A stretch of DNA of 64,000 nucleotides from Geovibrio ferrireducens (lineage in GTDB: Bacteria > Chrysiogenota > Deferribacteres > Deferribacterales > Geovibrionaceae): contig NZ_JAJAPB010000001.1 of the NCBI RefSeq assembly GCF_026226615.1, positions 248,001 through 312,000 on the forward strand, read 5' to 3'. Shown here in pieces: positions 1 through 7,328 of the stretch (position 1 is the first letter of the stretch; each line of letters starts with the position of its first letter). Made by a program: the position numbers and the translations under genes. The notes beneath the pieces are model-generated. The model worked only from the letters and a program-made list of their open reading frames with translations, made no database searches and was not told where the DNA came from.

Positions 1-811
1 CATCATCACATTTAACAAATTCAATGTATTCAGGAGAATTCACCATATTTACAATTACATTATAATTCACTTTAATTAATAAAGCATGATAAGAAATCTC
101 TGAGATTACACAGGAATCAACAACAGAAGCACTCAATGAACTTAACATTTCTTTAAAACGTTTTTCAATACCGTTTCTTTTATCACTATTTTGCCTAAAC
201 CACAGTTCGACTTCCACAAAGCAATCTTTTCCTTTATGAAAATCTAAGTGTCCCTCCCAATATGAAATGAATCCAGCATTCTCTAATCTATCAATATAGT
301 TCCATAAACGGATATCTTTAACATGTGTAAAAAGAGATTTAAATGGAGCAAGTCCGTGTTCAAATGAGCTTTCATAATTTTTTGAATATCTTTCCCAAAG
401 AGAAATAAGCTGCTGCATTCCACTGAGATTTGAAAAAACCATATATACTTTACCGGACAAAGGCTTAGTTTTATCAGCTTGGTCGAAAAAAATATCATCT
501 GGCTCAATATTATCAAGTGCAAACTCAGACAACCACTCAAAACCTTCTATCTTCGCAACAGCATTATGGAAATTAGAGATGTCTCCTATTGTTTCAATAA
601 CCAAGACAAACTCTGGTTCCACACCTGTAATACTTGACCGTATTTGAATCCTTTGTTTTTCAAATGCATTAACTAGGACTTTTAATTTCGGCTGAAAACG
701 TTGAAATTGAAAAGAAGCAGAAGGAATAGAAATTTTTGAAAAACCAGATGGGCGCTTTTCTCTAGACGCTCTCGATGGGGATGGAAAAAAGAGAAGTGGA
801 CGTTCAGGCAT
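1..811 (-). CDS. S8 (subtilisin-like) family peptidase, N-terminal part, IetS-like; runs off the window
   Basis: The open frame from ATG at 811 stays open for 270 codons to the window edge, so only the N-terminal region is visible. It has the features I associate with the leader region of the S8 peptidases that pair with an AAA ATPase: an N-terminal MPERPLLFFP stretch, then FVLVIETIGDISNFHNAV, GFEWLSEFALD and, near the end, SEISYHALLIKV. The catalytic Asp-His-Ser domain would lie beyond position 1 and is not seen. The start lies 5 bases after the stop of the ATPase gene, and its ribosome site GGGAGG overlaps that stop, so the two genes are one operon. In the known IetAS system the protease is the effector and the ATPase its partner. 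The family call comes from recalled sequence pattern plus gene order. The gene is AT-rich, like its partner. Confidence 0.72.
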   Translation of the reverse strand, partial: MPERPLLFFPSPSRASREKRPSGFSKISIPSASFQFQRFQPKLKVLVNAFEKQRIQIRSSITGVEPEFVLVIETIGDISNFHNAVAKIEGFEWLSEFALDNIEPDDIFFDQADKTKPLSGKVYMVFSNLSGMQQLISLWERYSKNYESSFEHGLAPFKSLFTHVKDIRLWNYIDRLENAGFISYWEGHLDFHKGKDCFVEVELWFRQNSDKRNGIEKRFKEMLSSLSASVVDSCVISEISYHALLIKVNYNVIVNMVNSPEYIEFVKCDD

Positions 812-816
812 GATAT

Positions 817-1806
817 TTATCCTCCCATATTTTCTTGTTTAACTTCTGTTGTTATTTCTCTCCAAGTTTTCAAAGTTTTTGAGATAATATCTTTCATCTT
901 TGTGTTAGGCATATTCAACACATATTGCCTATAAACTGATTGCCCAAACTCTTCAATTTCTGCAAAGTTTTTACCAAACAACGATTTGGCAAGTGTTTCT
1001 GGAGCATAGCCTAACTCTACTCCAACCCTTGCTTGAAATCTAATAAACCATTGTGTGATATTGTCTCTTGTTGGCATACCGAGATTTAGCCTTACTTGAA
1101 ACCTTCTCCACACAGCTCGATCTAGCAATTCAGGATGGTTAGTAGCACCAATGACTACAACATGGCTCGGTAATCTATCAATTTGCAATAAAAGAGAACT
1201 CACCACTCTCTTAATCTCACCTGTTTCATGAGTATCACCTCTTTCTTTAGCAAGTGTTTCAAATTCATCAAAAAAAAGTACACATCTATTTGTGGAAGCA
1301 AAATCAAACAGCTTACTTAACCTTCCAGCTGTTTCTCCTAGATAAGAACCTATTAAAGATTCGTATCTAACTACAAATAATGGAATGGCTAACGCTTCAG
1401 CAATAGCTTCGGCCAGGCTCGTTTTACCGTTCCCTGGAGGACCTACAAGAAGAATACGATTGCGTGGTTCTAAATTGTAAGTTCTTAGAAGTGCTGCCCT
1501 GTGATGTTCATTAACAAAAGCCTCACATATTTCTAATATTTTATCATTAAGAATAAGATCAGCAAATTTTTTCTTTGGAAGAATTTCTTGGACTAAGTTA
1601 TTTGATTTTTGTTCAACATGCGCTCCGTTGATCGCACTGCGCTCAGGCGGTGTTGAATGAATGATTCTTTCAAGCTTATTAGCCAAAACATTATGCTGTT
1701 TCTGGCGCTCTTCTGCAATTATAGCCTCAACTGTTTTTCTATATGTTAATTTATCACCTTTAGCAATAGACTCTACTAAAAAAACCAAAAGATCAGCTCT
1801 GGCCAT
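817..1806 (-). CDS. AAA-family ATPase, IetA-like partner of the downstream S8 peptidase
   Basis: A 329-residue protein with a single AAA+ domain: Walker A GPPGNGKT at residues 122-129, Walker B CVLFFDEF at about 175-182, sensor-1 region VVVIGATNH at about 216-224 and an arginine-finger segment DRAVWRRF at about 229-236. The first 100 residues are helical and charged, typical of single-domain ATPases that remodel a protein partner. The start is ATG with AAGGA eight bases upstream, and the stop overlaps the ribosome site of the peptidase gene. ATPase plus subtilase pairs are known as IetAS, first described as a plasmid incompatibility-enhancing toxin-antitoxin pair and later as an anti-phage system. 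Function here is inferred from that pairing. Base composition is visibly AT-richer than the genes after 2 kb, which suggests acquisition by transfer. Confidence 0.82.
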   Translation of the reverse strand: MARADLLVFLVESIAKGDKLTYRKTVEAIIAEERQKQHNVLANKLERIIHSTPPERSAINGAHVEQKSNNLVQEILPKKKFADLILNDKILEICEAFVNEHHRAALLRTYNLEPRNRILLVGPPGNGKTSLAEAIAEALAIPLFVVRYESLIGSYLGETAGRLSKLFDFASTNRCVLFFDEFETLAKERGDTHETGEIKRVVSSLLLQIDRLPSHVVVIGATNHPELLDRAVWRRFQVRLNLGMPTRDNITQWFIRFQARVGVELGYAPETLAKSLFGKNFAEIEEFGQSVYRQYVLNMPNTKMKDIISKTLKTWREITTEVKQENMGG

Positions 1807-1836
1807 TAAATTATTCCTTTTCGTATTTATTAAGAG

Positions 1837-1865
1837 AGTTTATGACACATTTTAAACGAAGTCAA
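1837..1865 (-). promoter_or_regulatory. Putative sigma-70 promoter for the IetAS-like operon
   Basis: On the minus strand a TTGACT -35 box (1860-1865) and a TAAACT -10 box (1837-1842) are separated by exactly 17 bases and lie about 30 bases upstream of the ATPase start. The rest of the 214-base gap to yraN (1807-2020) is AT-rich and shows no gene, tRNA or clear terminator. Confidence 0.5.
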
Positions 1866-2020
1866 TTTTGATGTTTTTCATAACAGTTAGGTATGCTAAC
1901 GGTAAAAATTAATAGTACTCAAGAAGATACGGTACTGATATATAACCTACGCATCATCTCAAGTTGAATATAACACTCTTCACCCAAACACTCCAATAAT
2001 TATTGTTTATTCCACAGTTC

Positions 2021-2359
2021 TTACGCACCGAATGCGTTTATTATGTGTGTTATTTCAGAGTTGTCTATGGAAATCACATCGAAGCGGCAGAGTTTTTCCA
2101 TATTATTTTCCATGAGATAGAACTCGGCAGTGCGTATAATTTTATCCTGTTTGGCGTGTGTTACTGACTGGTATCCTTCTCCAAAGGCATCTGTGGAGCG
2201 GGTTTTGACTTCGACAAACACCAGAGTGCCGTCTTTTTCGGCGATTATGTCTATCTCGCCTGTTTTGGCGCGGTAGTTCCGCTTAATCACGGCGTAACCT
2301 TTTTTTCTGAGGAACGCCGCCGCTTTGTCCTCGCCTGATTTACCTTTTAATATCCGCAT
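2021..2359 (-). CDS. yraN: YraN/UPF0102 family nuclease-like protein
   Basis: 112 residues, the usual length for this family. It shows the nuclease-fold signature of UPF0102: GEDKAAAFLRKKGY near the N-terminus, then NYRAKTGEIDIIA and FVEVKTR, which supply the acidic and lysine residues of a PD-(D/E)XK-type site. The biochemical role of the family is not settled. The start overlaps the end of rnhB by 20 bases; rnhB-yraN pairing is common in bacteria, and both belong to the operon that begins at lemA. It is the last gene of that operon, ending near the AT-rich region on the left. Confidence 0.9.
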   Translation of the reverse strand: MRILKGKSGEDKAAAFLRKKGYAVIKRNYRAKTGEIDIIAEKDGTLVFVEVKTRSTDAFGEGYQSVTHAKQDKIIRTAEFYLMENNMEKLCRFDVISIDNSEITHIINAFGA

Positions 2360-2882
2360 TTTTCAGGAAACTCATCCGGTGCAGTTCTGTTGCGCCGTAT
2401 TTTTTGAGAGCGTCAAGGTGAACCTTTGCCCCGTAACCTTTGTTGGAATACCAGCCGTATTCGGGGTATGTCATGTGGAGTTTTTTCATCATGGAGTCAC
2501 GGTAAACCTTTGCCAGTATGGAGGCGGCTGCCACGCACATATGGCTGTCCTCCGCCTTGAATGGGTTTTCTATGGGTACACTGACATTGAGCCTGACTGC
2601 GTCCACTATTATATTGTCATAAGGGGTTTTCAGACGTGAGAGTGCCATGTGCATGGCCTGTTTGGTGGCGCGGAGTATGTTGATCCGGTCTATGACCTGA
2701 TTGCAGACAACACCGAATGCATAATCAACGGCGTTGCGCCTTATGCTTTCGGCTATTACCTCGCGTTTTTTCTCGGCTATTTTTTTAGAGTCGATGATGC
2801 GGGGATCAGCGTAGCCTTCGGGCATGATAACGGCACAGGCCACAACCGGCCCGGCGAAGCATCCCCTGCCCACCTCATCCAT
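2340..2882 (-). CDS. rnhB: Ribonuclease HII
   Basis: Removes RNA from RNA-DNA hybrids and single ribonucleotides from DNA. The frame holds DEVGRG with the first two catalytic acids, IDSKK, VDAV and AKVYRDS (the other two acids), KGYGAKVHLDAL and the C-terminal HRMSF motif. With the first available ATG the protein begins at MDEVGRG and lacks the short N-terminal beta strand that normally precedes the catalytic Asp. In-frame codons upstream (ATA GTC ACC GTC GGC) directly follow the hypB stop and would restore that strand, but no standard start codon is present. The ribosome-site-like GGGGGAG lies 18 bases from the ATG, too far for good initiation. The true start is therefore uncertain. Distance to hypB is 15 bases. 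Confidence 0.92.
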   Translation of the reverse strand: MDEVGRGCFAGPVVACAVIMPEGYADPRIIDSKKIAEKKREVIAESIRRNAVDYAFGVVCNQVIDRINILRATKQAMHMALSRLKTPYDNIIVDAVRLNVSVPIENPFKAEDSHMCVAAASILAKVYRDSMMKKLHMTYPEYGWYSNKGYGAKVHLDALKKYGATELHRMSFLKNADIKR

Positions 2883-2897
2883 GCCGACGGTGACTAT

Positions 2898-3554
2898 TTA
2901 CTCCCCCTTTTTTCTGCGGATTTTCGCTTTGATCCAGCCGATGAACTCATCAAGCCCGTGTCCTGTTTTGCAGGAGGTCTCGAAGATGTCCAGCGTGGGG
3001 TTCACGCCGAGGGCGAAATCACGGCATTTCTGCACATCGAAATCCACATATGGGAGAAGGTCTGTCTTGTTGATGATGAACGCTGAGGAAACGTGGAACA
3101 TAGAGGGGTATTTGGCTGGCTTGTCCTCCCCTTCGGTTACGCTGAGCATGCAGACCTTTGCATCTTCGCCCAATTCGTATGAGGAGGGGCAGACGAGGTT
3201 GCCCACGTTTTCTATAATGAGAAGGTCAAGCTTGCCGAATGCAACCATTGCCTTTTCTATGTCGAGTGCTTCGAGGTGGCATGAGCCGTTTGTATTCACC
3301 TGAACAGCGGGGATACCGGCTGCCCTGATGCGTTCCGCGTCAAAGTCTGTCTGGAGGTCGCCCTCTATAACGCCGACGGAGTATTCCCTCTGGATCTCCA
3401 CAAGGATTTTGGAAAGGAGGGTGGTTTTCCCGCTGCCGGGAGAGGAGACAAAGTTAAGGACAAGGGTTCTGTCCCTGTCAAAGCCTTCCTTGAGGGCTTC
3501 CGCCAGTTCCTCGTTTTTCGAGAGAATCCTTTTATTCACATCAAGCTTGGTCAT
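2898..3554 (-). CDS. hypB: Hydrogenase/urease nickel incorporation GTPase HypB
   Basis: SIMIBI-class GTPase that supplies nickel to [NiFe] hydrogenase together with HypA. Visible motifs: P-loop SSPGSGKTTLL around residues 37-47, the metal-site Cys-His pair in NTNGSCHLEALD, the ENVGNLVCP segment and the base-recognition NKTD. At 218 residues it is the short form: it has neither the N-terminal CXXCGC nickel motif nor a His-rich storage region. It lies 38 bases after hypA. No hydrogenase structural genes or hypCDEF are in the window, so the enzyme served must be elsewhere; nikR at 11.6-12.0 kb fits local nickel control. Confidence 0.96.
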   Translation of the reverse strand: MTKLDVNKRILSKNEELAEALKEGFDRDRTLVLNFVSSPGSGKTTLLSKILVEIQREYSVGVIEGDLQTDFDAERIRAAGIPAVQVNTNGSCHLEALDIEKAMVAFGKLDLLIIENVGNLVCPSSYELGEDAKVCMLSVTEGEDKPAKYPSMFHVSSAFIINKTDLLPYVDFDVQKCRDFALGVNPTLDIFETSCKTGHGLDEFIGWIKAKIRRKKGE

Positions 3555-3592
3555 CAGCCACCTTCTTATATTCTTTAAGACCCTCTGGAAGG

Positions 3593-3934
3593 TCAGTCCA
3601 CTTCAATCTCGGTGATTTGCAGTTCTTCCCCGGTGAGGATTTTCACTGCGTGGGAGCCGCATTTGGGACACTGCATGAAAATCTGCTCAAAGGTGTTTTC
3701 ATTGCCGCAGTCCATGCATTTTCCGGTGAGGGGCACATTTTCAACTATAAGCTCCCCTTCTTCGGCCATTGTGCCGTCCTTGAGGGCATCAAAGGCAAAC
3801 ATCAGGGAGGAGCTCTCCACAGCCTGTAACCTGCCTATTTTCACAAAAACTTTATTTATTTTCTTAGCGCCGCTTTTTCTGGCTGTTTCGAAAACCACAT
3901 CCATAAGACTCTGGGCGATACTGACTTCATGCAT
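3593..3934 (-). CDS. hypA: Hydrogenase maturation nickel metallochaperone HypA
   Basis: 113 residues, full length for HypA. It begins MHEVSIAQSL, so the His2-Glu3 nickel site is intact, and carries the structural zinc loop of two CXXC pairs (CMDC and CPKC, residues about 74-93). It hands nickel to HypB for [NiFe] hydrogenase assembly. It lies between the formyltransferase-like gene (28 bases upstream) and hypB, all on the minus strand and probably co-transcribed. Confidence 0.96.
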   Translation of the reverse strand: MHEVSIAQSLMDVVFETARKSGAKKINKVFVKIGRLQAVESSSLMFAFDALKDGTMAEEGELIVENVPLTGKCMDCGNENTFEQIFMQCPKCGSHAVKILTGEELQITEIEVD

Positions 3935-3962
3935 GGAAATATGTATAATATCCTATAGTGTC

Positions 3963-4841
3963 TTAGTCAACCGCATAATAAAGTTCGTGCACCTCGCCCC
4001 GGCGGAAAAACCTGCCTTCACATTCCGCTTCCTCTATTATCACAGTACCTGAACCGCAAGCAATTTCCGCTCCGTAAGGGGTGAAATCAACCAGCTCCCC
4101 CGGTCTGCCGTATTCCCCCTGCCACTTTTCGGTAACAGCCCGCCAGACGGTTATCTGTCTGCCGTTTCTCATGAAATATGCCCCGAAGTAAGGGCGGGAG
4201 AACCCCCTGATATGGTTGTATATGCTGTATGCATCGCGGTTGAAATCTATGACTCCTTCACGCCTTCGCTTGCGGGGAAGGTAAAATGACTCACGTTCAT
4301 CCTGCGGAACGGCATTGAAGCCGCCGAATCCTTTCTCCGCAAATTCCTTTACGAAGCGGGCGCAGATCGCTGCATATTTTCTCAGAAAATCTTCCGGATA
4401 TTCCCCGAAACCGATCCTTATCTCCTCCGAAAAGAGAACATCTCCTCCGTCCACCCTGTCTGATGCGATATAAAAGCTCGCACCGGAAACTGCGACACCC
4501 CGCAGAAACTGTTCCGTCACTGCGCTGTAGCCTCTGTAAAGGGGCAGAAGAGAGGGATGGGCAAACACAGCCTTTACATCTGACTCCATGAAAAAGTCCT
4601 TGGTCCAGTCCACACAGACAGCAGCGGTATCATTGTCCAGCGCGGCTTCCGCCTCGCCGTATTTGTTTGCAGATATAAAGGTTACGGGAAAAAGTCCTCT
4701 GTATTTGGTGAAGTCTCTGGAAAGGGCTGTCTTCTGAAAGCCCGGAGGGTATGTGTACACCTGCGGATAACAACCCAGTTCGTCCAGAGCATCCAGCAGA
4801 TATTCCCCTGTGAGGTTTGATGTAAAAAGTGCTGTTTTCAC
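3963..4841 (-). CDS. Formyltransferase-family protein with altered active site
   Basis: A 292-residue protein with a formyltransferase-type fold signature: HPSLLPLYRG at 95-104 and DRVDGGDVL at 128-136, matching the catalytic His and Asp regions of methionyl-tRNA formyltransferase. The residue in the place of the essential Asn, two before the His, is Phe93. A C-terminal part (RPYFGAYFMRNGRQITVWRA) resembles the small domain of such enzymes. It is probably not the tRNA enzyme and may bind or hydrolyse formyl-tetrahydrofolate, or have lost catalysis. Its start overlaps the DUF2207 gene by 4 bases and hypA follows. This recalls HypX, which has a formyltransferase-like N-terminal domain and works in hydrogenase cofactor CO supply, but the enoyl-CoA hydratase-like half of HypX is absent. 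Confidence 0.7.
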   Translation of the reverse strand: MKTALFTSNLTGEYLLDALDELGCYPQVYTYPPGFQKTALSRDFTKYRGLFPVTFISANKYGEAEAALDNDTAAVCVDWTKDFFMESDVKAVFAHPSLLPLYRGYSAVTEQFLRGVAVSGASFYIASDRVDGGDVLFSEEIRIGFGEYPEDFLRKYAAICARFVKEFAEKGFGGFNAVPQDERESFYLPRKRRREGVIDFNRDAYSIYNHIRGFSRPYFGAYFMRNGRQITVWRAVTEKWQGEYGRPGELVDFTPYGAEIACGSGTVIIEEAECEGRFFRRGEVHELYYAVD

Positions 4842-6559
4842 CAGCTTCGTCCTCCGCCGCCTCCGAAACCGCCCCCCGAAAAGCCTCCGCCGCCGGAGAA
4901 ACCGCTTCCGCCGCCCCCTGCTCCGCCTTTCGGCGCTGGCTGCGATGTCATGGTTCTGCCCATTGCGGATATGCCTGAATTAAGGGAATCGGCAAAGCCG
5001 TACATTGTAAACCCTCTGCCGCTGCGGGAGACGTACCAGTCGGGCGGCTCCCTGAGAAGCCCCTCAAACTTGCCCGCCCACTCTTTCAGCATTCCGAAAG
5101 CAACAGCATAGGGCACTGTAAGATTAAAGTATTCGGGATTTTTTTCAAGCATCCTTTCCAGCCTGTCCTTCTCCGCCCGCTCCACAAACTCCCTGAACCC
5201 GGCCAGCTTGTTATAGAGCCCCTGCCCTTTTGCGGTGCGTTTCGGTATAGCCCGCCCGAAGAAGAATGTGGCAAATCCCATAAGAGCGCAGGAAACAAAC
5301 CAGCCAACCTCCCCGGAAAAGGCAGTGAGGAACGTGCCCGCGAATACAAAGAGAATGCTCACGCCCTTCATGAACCCGCCAATTTTCCTTGTCCCGCCTT
5401 CATACAGCCCCATCATGGTCACATCTCTGTCAAGCTGCTCACGGGCTATAAGCATGGTCTTGTAATATACATCCTTAAGATCTGACAGTCTGCGGTTTTT
5501 TATACCGGCAGGGAACATCCCCGTGAAAAGTGTCTGCTCATAGGCAGGTGCACCTTCGGGCAGATCGCCTAACTTAACAAAAATATAATCGCTTTTACCG
5601 AGAAACGAGCTGTAGTCCTCGGCTTCCTCTATCCTTATTACTTGGTCCGCCGCCCATTTCAGAAAAACGGAAACGAGATCCCGGTTGTCTATCCTGTCAT
5701 CTGCCAGAACCCCGGCCACGGCAGGGCTTACCCCTGACGGCGGCTCATAGAGCGTGACTATGACAGATGCGGCGTTACGCCCTCTTTTGTACCATATAAA
5801 AATAAGGAGAGGTATATACAGAAGCGGAGCTATAAGATAAGCGTTGTTCACGGCGAAGAGGCGCAGCCTCAGCGAGGGTGTACCGTATTTAAGATAATTT
5901 CCCGGCAGGAGGATGCCGATGCTCAGACTCTCCCGCGGCTTGAGGGTTCTTTCCGTCCTGCCGCTGAGAGTGCGGCCGTCGTAGGAATATGAGGCGTCGG
6001 TTCCTGCCTCGCCGTAGTAGCCGGTGTAAGCGAAAATCTCTTCATCCCCCAGCGGCAGCTCCGAGGGGAGACGCACACTGAAAGTCACACTCTCAGCGGG
6101 AACATCCCAGAAGTTTCCGTGTATGTTCCAGTAGATTTCACTTGTCCGGCCGAAAAAATTCACCGCCCCGAACACCCTGTAGGTGACAACGTATTCCTTC
6201 TCACCCTTTATGTACTGATCCGGCGAACCGAGGCGGATTTCACGGTAGGCTCCGCTGTCGGAGACTTTTATCTCCGCACTTTTTGTCTGTATATCATCAA
6301 TTAGAATCCGGTAACGGCCGCCGAAGATGTTGGGGCGCTTCGCAGCGCCTTTGATGCTCCCTGCCTCGTAGATTCTGGGCAGTTCGAGGATTATTCCTCT
6401 TCTGGACTGACGGAAGCTGATGAGGTATGTTTCCGTAACCTCCAGCACGGAGGTTTCAAGCACGTTTATATTCACATCGTGCTTCTTTATTACAAAGTCC
6501 TCCCCGAAGGCGGGCAGAACAGAAAAAGCAAAAATCAGCAAAGCAGAAATAAAACGCAT
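4838..6559 (-). CDS. DUF2207 membrane protein with glycine-rich tail
   Basis: 573 residues. An N-terminal signal peptide (about 1-19, ending SVLPAFGED) is followed by a large extracytoplasmic beta-rich domain typical of DUF2207. Next come a transmembrane helix near 238-256 (YLIAPLLYIPLLIFIW), a cytoplasmic domain and two more helices near 400-440, ending in a tail of Gly-Ser-Phe repeats (residues about 545-573) like that of TPM/DUF2207 proteins. The molecular role of the family is unknown. The gene is 12 bases downstream of lemA, a frequent pairing, and overlaps the formyltransferase-like gene by 4 bases. Confidence 0.88.
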   Translation of the reverse strand: MRFISALLIFAFSVLPAFGEDFVIKKHDVNINVLETSVLEVTETYLISFRQSRRGIILELPRIYEAGSIKGAAKRPNIFGGRYRILIDDIQTKSAEIKVSDSGAYREIRLGSPDQYIKGEKEYVVTYRVFGAVNFFGRTSEIYWNIHGNFWDVPAESVTFSVRLPSELPLGDEEIFAYTGYYGEAGTDASYSYDGRTLSGRTERTLKPRESLSIGILLPGNYLKYGTPSLRLRLFAVNNAYLIAPLLYIPLLIFIWYKRGRNAASVIVTLYEPPSGVSPAVAGVLADDRIDNRDLVSVFLKWAADQVIRIEEAEDYSSFLGKSDYIFVKLGDLPEGAPAYEQTLFTGMFPAGIKNRRLSDLKDVYYKTMLIAREQLDRDVTMMGLYEGGTRKIGGFMKGVSILFVFAGTFLTAFSGEVGWFVSCALMGFATFFFGRAIPKRTAKGQGLYNKLAGFREFVERAEKDRLERMLEKNPEYFNLTVPYAVAFGMLKEWAGKFEGLLREPPDWYVSRSGRGFTMYGFADSLNSGISAMGRTMTSQPAPKGGAGGGGSGFSGGGGFSGGGFGGGGGRSW

Positions 6560-6571
6560 AAGCTTATCCGC

Positions 6572-7120
6572 TTAGAATTTTACCTGAACATTTTCCCTCT
6601 GCGCCGAATCCATCTCAAAATACTGCTTCTTGGTAAAGCGGAACATGCCCGCAACTATGAGAGAAGGGAAGCTCTCGCACATGGTGTTCAGATCCCGCAC
6701 CACTGCATTGTAATATCTTCTGGCAAGCTGAATATCATTCTCTATACTGTTTATGCTGTTCTGAAGCTCAAGGAAGTTTACGTTCGCCTTAAGCTCCGGG
6801 TAGCTTTCAGAGAGGGCAAAAAGGCTTTTCAGCGCTCCTGTGAGCATGTTCTCAGCCTTTGCATGAGCCTCCACACTTCCTGCGCTCATCGCCATGTTGC
6901 GGGCTTTCGTCACATTTTCCAGCGTGTCTTTTTCGTGGCTTGCGTACCCCTTAACAGTCTCCACCAGATTGGGTATGAGATCCCAGCGCTTCTTAAGCTG
7001 AACATCAATATCGCTCCATGAAGCCTCGCTGAGATTTCTCAGGGAAACGAGCCTGTTGTAATAATAAATGAAAAGCGCCAAAATCAGCGCCACAACGCCT
7101 ATGAACACCATTCCGGACAT
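6572..7120 (-). CDS. lemA: LemA family protein
   Basis: 182 residues with one N-terminal membrane helix (about 3-20) and a long helical domain holding the family motifs NRLVSLRN, SWSDIDVQLKKRWDLIPNLVETVKGYASHE and ARRYYNAVVRDLN. LemA proteins are membrane-anchored helical bundles of poorly known role, commonly paired with DUF2207 or TPM-domain proteins, as here. The start is ATG with GGAGG seven bases upstream. It is the first gene of the minus-strand operon and has a recognisable promoter. Confidence 0.93.
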   Translation of the reverse strand: MSGMVFIGVVALILALFIYYYNRLVSLRNLSEASWSDIDVQLKKRWDLIPNLVETVKGYASHEKDTLENVTKARNMAMSAGSVEAHAKAENMLTGALKSLFALSESYPELKANVNFLELQNSINSIENDIQLARRYYNAVVRDLNTMCESFPSLIVAGMFRFTKKQYFEMDSAQRENVQVKF

Positions 7121-7165
7121 AAGATCCTCCGCAACTAAAACACCTATATAATTTCACGCAAAACT

Positions 7166-7194
7166 ATTATAATCCCAAATTGAAGGCACTTCAA
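7166..7194 (-). promoter_or_regulatory. lemA-operon promoter with overlapping inverted repeat
   Basis: Minus-strand TTGAAG -35 box (7189-7194) and perfect TATAAT -10 box (7166-7171) with 17 bases between them, about 45 bases upstream of the lemA ATG. The -35 box is one arm of an inverted repeat, TTGAAG-GCA-CTTCAA (7180-7194), which could be an operator for an unidentified repressor. Confidence 0.6.
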
Positions 7195-7258
7195 CATCAT
7201 TGATAATATTCTGAAATCATCACAGGTTCAGGTGAGCACAAAATTCTAGACATAGTAT

Positions 7259-7293
7259 TATAATTGTGTTATACGAAATTGTATACAGTATAC
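7259..7293 (+). promoter_or_regulatory. sfrBA promoter -10 box and GTATAC palindromic operator candidate
   Basis: A perfect TATAAT (7259-7264) has no convincing -35 box 17 bases upstream, which suggests activation or weak basal activity. About 17 bases downstream lies GTATAC-A-GTATAC (7281-7293), a perfect inverted repeat with a one-base centre, in partly matching AT/TA flanks. Sites built on GTATAC are typical of GntR-family repressors. Its place just after the expected start of transcription fits a roadblock repressor. The factor is not identified. Confidence 0.5.
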
Positions 7294-7328
7294 GATTGTC
7301 CATTTATAATTTCGCCGTGGAGAGTGTA

